Source: Nectonema munidae (taxonomy: Eukaryota; Nematomorpha; Nectonematoida; Nectonematidae). Taken from it: a stretch of 64,000 nt of DNA. This document shows, in pieces, positions 62,701 to 64,000 of the stretch. The position numbers were made by a program, and so were the translations under genes. Location: assembly GCA_030549495.1 (NCBI GenBank), contig JAUIRK010000017.1:62001-126000 (forward strand). Direction: 5' to 3'. The number at the start of each line of letters is the position of its first letter. The stretch's first letter is position 1. Below the pieces are notes generated by a model. It was not told where the DNA came from. It saw only the letters and a list, made by a program, of their open reading frames with translations, and did not search any database.

Positions 62701-63349
62701 TTATTCATTTCTTCAATAAAGACACTTCTCTATTAAGGACATTAATCTCAGTCCTAAGCCTTATATAGAAGTTTATACTTATTATAGAAGTTAACCTTCA
62801 AATCACTTTAATTGATTTAATACTCCCACTTTCTTTTTCATCTAAGCATATGCCAAACTCAAATTATTAGCGGGCGAAATGCTGCCTCTCCTACAACCGT
62901 CAGAGTTTTCAAGTTTTTATTCTCATTTGATTTAGGCCTTACAGTACTGTGAAATTATCGCAGAAACTTTCATGGCTGGTTGTTTCATGAAAGAAGAATG
63001 TTTTGGTGAAAAATACGAAGCCCACATCTTATTTTTACAAAACCAAGTTTACCAGGTTTGTTTTTTACTTTTCCGATTGTTTTTATGATGAATTAATTTT
63101 TTGAATTTTATTTAGCTTTCTCTGACTCTCTTTTCACACGATCCCATTCTTTCATCAGCATCCGTGAAACCTAATCAAATGCCTGAGTGGCTTCTTAAGT
63201 TTTCAAGGTTTCTACACTCAAATAAAATGAAAACAAAAAATGTTAGTCCAACTATTAAAGAAGTAATTTTTGTTCAAAATAACTTGATAAATTTTCTTCA
63301 TCTAGTTTTTATAGTGTTTTGTTACAGCGTTCAGAACCGCGATTGTTAA
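37740..63349 (+). CDS. SEC16: SEC16-like ER exit site scaffold (COPII assembly), 16 exons
   Basis: Peripheral ER-membrane scaffold that organises COPII coats by binding Sec13/Sec31 and Sec23. Exons: 37740-38773, 38824-39143, 42669-43005, 45896-45915, 45980-46116, 52636-52688, 52760-52922, 54787-55110, 55513-55610, 56217-56298, 58711-58828, 59620-59731, 60219-60375, 62936-63055, 63116-63207 and 63328-63349. All phases agree, giving 1062 codons plus TAA. Residues 1 to about 565 are low-complexity and Ser/Asn-rich. The central conserved domain starts near 572 (PHIIGTFSPNGQFL; SFPGPLNKNETHKD). The ACE1/Sec16_C helical region runs from about 780 to the end (LLLFGRKKEAL; GAWAHAMFISSEMDSR; AHFCYLMAK; EYTRILAK; ALQYCEIIAE). 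The length resembles short SEC16B-type proteins lacking the long C-terminal tail. The first and last exons are the least certain; upstream 5' exons may exist. The introns are packed with transposons. Confidence 0.9.
38824..39143 (+). CDS. SEC16: SEC16 exon 2
   Basis: The acceptor is ctttttag|AAGTC and the donor is TCATCAG|gtgact. The preceding intron is only 50 nt. Encodes a Tyr/Ser/Arg-rich segment (for example PYYPEACPMPRYKHWEDRKK). Ends with one base of a split codon. Confidence 0.8.
39281..40552 (-). mobile_element. Tc1/mariner-like element remnant
   Basis: Minus-strand coding traces start at ATG 40249 (MPNQKLKKVDSII). They include a helix-turn-helix region (KSLRVKKPLFIDG; MEEVELEIRKLM in shifted frame). 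The DDE part shows LFMDEINFNIHISGNQGRSK, RGLRCCVAAAASKGASIHLI and, out of frame, a trace of a second Asp motif near 39550. The ends taggttgaccagcc and cggcacaacctt are roughly inverted. Multiple frameshifts and stops. Located in SEC16 intron 2, antisense. Confidence 0.75.
41134..41387. repeat. About 80-bp inverted repeat in SEC16 intron 2
   Basis: Arms 41134-41213 and 41308-41387 are near-complements (about 85-90% by eye; shared cores aaaatcattc, taaaataaaag, tagaaatc). The 94-nt loop contains an exon-like 26-nt segment (41223-41248). Confidence 0.7.
41998..42028. repeat. (AAT)n microsatellite
   Basis: About ten ataata-type triplets with one agt interruption, in SEC16 intron 2. Confidence 0.8.
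42669..43005 (+). CDS. SEC16: SEC16 exon 3
   Basis: The acceptor is gaaatag|AAGTG and the donor is CGTTG|gtatgt. Tyr-rich (APVYYSDYE; SYQDYCRQYYALHQ), like the region before the central domain in animal Sec16. Phases join exons 2 and 4 exactly. Confidence 0.8.
43443..43590 (+). mobile_element. Third tRNA-like SINE (family C)
   Basis: A-box-like atggttaagtgatggg and a perfect B box aggttcgattcc about 45 bp apart, followed by a non-tRNA tail (cttcccatggaggcgatact). Lies in SEC16 intron 3. Confidence 0.5.
43732..44767 (+). mobile_element. hAT (Buster/Charlie-type) element, internally deleted
   Basis: Inverted ends CAGTGTTTCTCAACGT and (right, complement) CAGTGTTTCTCAACAT; perfect 8-bp target duplication ATTTAAAA (43724-43731 and 44768-44775). 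Only 1036 bp long, so most of the transposase is gone. Lies in SEC16 intron 3 in sense orientation. Confidence 0.95.
44095..44577 (+). pseudogene. hAT transposase C-terminal piece (ZBED5/FAM200-like)
   Basis: About 160 residues of the C-terminal half remain: SCIDHLQNLKDDMTRRFKDV, then the dimerisation block FPTTWLVETGFSAANDLLTN and KRNHLQIEKELRLRLNQ, with a stop at 44575-44577. The BED finger and most of the catalytic core are absent, so it is non-autonomous. The surviving reading frame is intact. Confidence 0.85.
44999..45125. repeat. Diverged dispersed repeat, copy 2
   Basis: Partner of 37190-37345. Preceded by short gactcca-type words that also occur near 37480 and 41470, suggesting a longer, badly decayed element. 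Confidence 0.45.
45896..45915 (+). CDS. SEC16: SEC16 exon 4, 20-nt microexon
   Basis: The acceptor is gatttttag|GTACT and the donor is GGAAG|gtatct. Twenty bases convert phase 2 to phase 1 and read W-YYEALE-E. Without it the flanking exons are out of frame with each other. Confidence 0.7.
45980..46116 (+). CDS. SEC16: SEC16 exon 5 (start of central conserved domain)
   Basis: The acceptor is atttctag|AAGAA and the donor is ATTCAG|gtattt. Contains PHIIGTFSPNGQFLISLP and ARIQIHSIQ. These match the Sec16 pattern in which a PHIxxxFxPxGQL strand is followed by a hydrophobic-His-Ser motif. Confidence 0.88.
47702..47832. mobile_element. piggyBac-like MITE, tandem copy 1
   Basis: Flanked by TTAA at 47698-47701 and 47833-47836. 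The ends cccatttacgaccaa and (right, complement) cccatttaagaccaa match at 14 of 15. 131 bp, no coding capacity. Confidence 0.88.
47837..47965. mobile_element. piggyBac-like MITE, tandem copy 2
   Basis: Nearly identical to copy 1. It shares the middle TTAA (47833-47836) and ends at TTAA 47966-47969. 129 bp. Confidence 0.88.
48289..49560 (-). pseudogene. Heavily decayed hAT transposase remnant
   Basis: Minus-strand traces occur in family order across all frames: an IQLAETIDVANLAQSMTSTW-like core near 49400-49330, EHPLGVCTDHA, LLLHSSMRSLSKGRV, MNSPNLALQGKEITV, and a dimerisation trace IRFATTYECEHTF (48370-48330). Numerous stops. No terminal repeats found. It is related to, but older than, the neighbour at 49813. 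Confidence 0.7.
49813..52120 (-). mobile_element. hAT (Charlie/Buster-type) element, complete ends
   Basis: Inverted ends CAGTGGTTCTCAACT on both sides (right end complement at 52120-52106). An 8-bp direct repeat TGCGCTAA lies at 49805-49812 and 52119-52126; the last two bases of the right terminus (TG) overlap the repeat. Subterminal ggaccacta/gtggacca words occur. Lies in the 6.5-kb SEC16 intron, antisense. Confidence 0.92.
50093..51555 (-). pseudogene. hAT transposase, BED-finger type (ZBED5/FAM200-like), broken
   Basis: Starts MSVKSIKRKYSEDYIKFGFT (ATG 51555) with a BED-like finger (LPQCVIC...KLHLEKCHP) interrupted by an in-frame stop after CVIC. Then come YVLPILLHTKSHKPKKPHTI after a frameshift, the core FAIQLDESTDVSLSSQLMVF and VGVTTDGAPSMLGSRSGFQA, a lost segment near 50720, and the C-terminal dimerisation block LLLFSSTYMCESGFSNLLHI, KQRNRLAVESDIRWALSS. 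At least three disruptions. The DES and TDGAP motifs are intact. Confidence 0.88.
52636..52688 (+). CDS. SEC16: SEC16 exon 6
   Basis: The acceptor is ttttacag|AACTT and the donor is CAATAA|gtaaat. Encodes FASFPGPLN, the diagnostic Sec16 SFPGPL motif, in 53 nt. It follows a 6.5-kb intron full of transposons. Confidence 0.88.
52760..52922 (+). CDS. SEC16: SEC16 exon 7
   Basis: The acceptor is gtaaatag|AAATG and the donor is GGCGGG|gtaggt. Encodes NETHKDTIKSFCLEQS and LPLIWEFLALSISQGG, parallel to the family's THK(V)xxF and LLWxFxxLLxRQNG. Confidence 0.87.
52985..53070. repeat. Tigger-like terminal fragment
   Basis: Repeated words tcgttaactcaaagttc and cgagttatcaaaagttcgag plus gttcgagttaac resemble Tigger subterminal repeats. 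In SEC16 intron 7; no transposase partner was recognised. Confidence 0.4.
53505..53572. repeat. Second Tigger-like terminal fragment
   Basis: ccccctgtattcgcgggggt and taaccgcgaataacggaaat form imperfect inverted words typical of Tigger ends. The minus-strand open frames beyond it (54091-53580) are not recognisable as transposase. Confidence 0.4.
54787..55110 (+). CDS. SEC16: SEC16 exon 8
   Basis: The acceptor is atttttag|AGCGT and the donor is CAAAAAG|gtgagt; exactly 108 codons. Begins SVSGTDVAKLLLKN (family GTDIAELLL), runs through a polar, Gln-rich stretch and ends in YRIRKLLLFGRKK, the start of the helical ACE1 region. Confidence 0.88.
55513..55610 (+). CDS. SEC16: SEC16 exon 9
   Basis: The acceptor is atttatag|GAAGC; the donor is AACAAG|gttttt (weak but phase-consistent). 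Encodes EALHYAINVGAWAHAMFISS and EMDSRTQ, matching the Sec16 GLWGHALLLASKMDxR block. Confidence 0.88.
56217..56298 (+). CDS. SEC16: SEC16 exon 10
   Basis: The acceptor is ttttttag|GTTTT and the donor is ATCACT|gtaaaa. Encodes RFLSSLDTSDPLLTFYQTM, matching the Sec16 pattern RFxxSLxxxDPLxTxYQxM. Confidence 0.86.
57690..57740. repeat. GC-rich repeat end, also at 46776-46812
   Basis: ggggggcgaaaatgacctt occurs here and at 46793-46812, next to cggatgtgcgcccc here and gcgcacatccgg there (opposite orientation of the outer part). Related gcacatcc/gcgcatcc words occur near 57820 and 58270. A dispersed element of unknown type. Confidence 0.5.
58711..58828 (+). CDS. SEC16: SEC16 exon 11
   Basis: The acceptor is tttgttttag|TCTCT and the donor is CGCTGA|gtaagt. 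Encodes EWCYHLSMILSNATSKS and EILGDTL, matching the family's WRPHLAMxLSN and GDTL motifs. Confidence 0.87.
59620..59731 (+). CDS. SEC16: SEC16 exon 12
   Basis: The acceptor is acattttag|ACGCT and the donor is GCATTC|gtaagt. Encodes ARGYLSSAHFCYLMAKLPFG and KIVLISSRHS, matching Sec16 AAHFCYLMA and KLVLIGSNHS. Confidence 0.88.
60219..60375 (+). CDS. SEC16: SEC16 exon 13
   Basis: The acceptor is cttttgtag|ACTAC and the donor is CTCGAA|gtaaca. Encodes LPFNAFVSPEIIQLTEVYEY and SFQKYKFLYACWLVERG. The open frame running past the donor to 60576 is intron read-through without family similarity. Confidence 0.87.
62040..62102 (+). repeat. 63-nt hairpin in SEC16 intron 13
   Basis: ATTTGGCCCCTCAAA (62040-62054) pairs with TTTGAGGGCCAAAT (62089-62102) with one bulged base. 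The total size fits a small hairpin RNA, but a MITE remnant is equally possible. Confidence 0.45.
62603..62760. repeat. Tigger-like MITE fragment
   Basis: cagtaaaacctctaccggac resembles Tigger termini. Related words (ataaagacacttctctattaaggaca) follow within 160 bp. In SEC16 intron 13; no right terminus found. Confidence 0.45.
62936..63055 (+). CDS. SEC16: SEC16 exon 14
   Basis: The acceptor is tgatttag|GCCTT and the donor is TACCAG|gtttgt; exactly 40 codons. Begins ALQYCEIIAETF, matching the Sec16 AxxYCExIAxxI helix. Confidence 0.86.
63116..63207 (+). CDS. SEC16: SEC16 exon 15
   Basis: The acceptor is attttatttag|CTTTC; the donor TCAAG|gtttct is weak. Encodes LSLTLFSHDPILSSASVKPN and PEWLLKF, matching the last ACE1 helix (family TWLxxL). 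Confidence 0.78.
63328..63349 (+). CDS. SEC16: SEC16 candidate terminal exon
   Basis: The acceptor tgttacag|C is followed by seven codons including the split one (SVQNRDC) and TAA, in frame with exon 15. An AATAAA follows at 63433-63438. It has no homology of its own. A longer isoform could skip it to exons beyond the window. Confidence 0.5.
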
Positions 63350-64000
63350 TATGGTATATGCAAAACATAGTGACTGCCCTTTTCAACCAGATGTCCTTCT
63401 TCACATAGACTAGAAATTGTTTTTAACTCAAAAATAAAATCATTTTATGTTGTTTTACTCATGGGCCTCTTCATCTGTGAAATTTTAAAAGTCCTTTCAA
63501 GAATTTTAAACTGTTCCTAGAAAATCTTTACTAGTTAAAAAAAGGATTTAAACTCCGCTTTAAATATAATTTTTTTATATCTACGCAGAAATGAAAAACT
63601 TACAGAAATAAAATAATCCTAACAAAAAATCTCTTTTACTATCCCTGTGTAGAAAAAAAAACACTATGAAACAGAAAACAATTGATGTTTGAGTATTTAT
63701 CAGTTGAGTTTTTATTGTAGTCTAAACATTGTAAATAGTTTTTTATATCCTCATTTTGAACTAAAAGTTTATAATTTTGAAGTCTCTAAATTTTCATTAT
63801 AATTGTTCTCGTTTGAAAATTGACACAATCGTATATTGAATTAAAATCATAGAATTTTCACCTTTAAAAGTTCAATCATGTATTGTATACATTCTTTGAA
63901 TCGTTATAACTAGAGTTTCTTATTTCTCGATAAAATAATTTTGTCGAGAAATTTAGAAAACAGATTAAGAATTCTTGAGACTCGAGAAAGTAAAACTAAT
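63350..64000. other. 3' flank of SEC16
   Basis: AT-rich, with no exon or repeat family recognised. The sequence near the window end (tcgagaaatt/aattctt words) is simple. Confidence 0.5.
63433..63438 (+). promoter_or_regulatory. Possible poly(A) signal of SEC16
   Basis: AATAAA 84 nt after the candidate stop codon. Such hexamers are common in AT-rich DNA, so this is supportive only. Confidence 0.35.

Overview
The window is AT-rich (roughly 70% A+T by eye), intron-rich, repeat-laden nuclear DNA of an invertebrate animal. Three host genes are recognisable from spliced exons with GT/AG borders. They are the 3' end of a SLC33A1-type acetyl-CoA transporter (+ strand, two last exons at 4300-4474 and 9239-9625), most of a CHST11-like carbohydrate sulfotransferase (- strand, three exons between 15846 and 11716), and a SEC16-like COPII scaffold gene (+ strand, sixteen exons from about 37740 to 63349). 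All are bilaterian housekeeping genes. Together with the mobile-element mix they fit a small-bodied arthropod such as a copepod, but that placement is an inference.

Layout. 1-4300: SINE copies and a broken RTE-type LINE (- strand). 4300-9625: the transporter exons, with a complete-ended but broken hAT element (5227-7705, perfect 8-bp target duplication) in the intron, plus a GC-richer stretch carrying broken coding traces. 9626-11715: convergent intergenic DNA. 11716-15846: the sulfotransferase, whose large intron holds a Tigger/pogo element (12332 to about 14372). 16556-17137: a foldback element with a 9-bp direct repeat at its ends. 17150-37700: mostly non-genic, with SINEs, hairpins, tandem repeats, homopolymer tracts and a TIR-bounded element (24078-26375) that encodes a broken zinc-cysteine protein of a widespread orphan transposon-like family. 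37740-63349: the SEC16 gene. Its introns hold a mariner-like remnant, two Buster/Charlie-type hAT elements, a third hAT remnant and two piggyBac-like MITEs sharing TTAA sites. 63350-64000: 3' flank with a poly(A) signal.

The host genes act in secretory-pathway functions: acetyl-CoA import into the ER/Golgi, Golgi glycan sulfation and ER exit-site assembly. They are not obviously co-regulated, and proximity may be chance. Every transposon coding region I could read is disrupted by stops, frameshifts, deletions or lost catalytic residues, so all look dead. At least nine tRNA-derived SINE copies from three families keep a readable B box. I found no convincing new multi-gene system. The most unusual items are the CACTG-ended element with the orphan protein, the foldback element, the tandem MITEs, and a possible frame-breaking microexon inside a large hairpin in SEC16.
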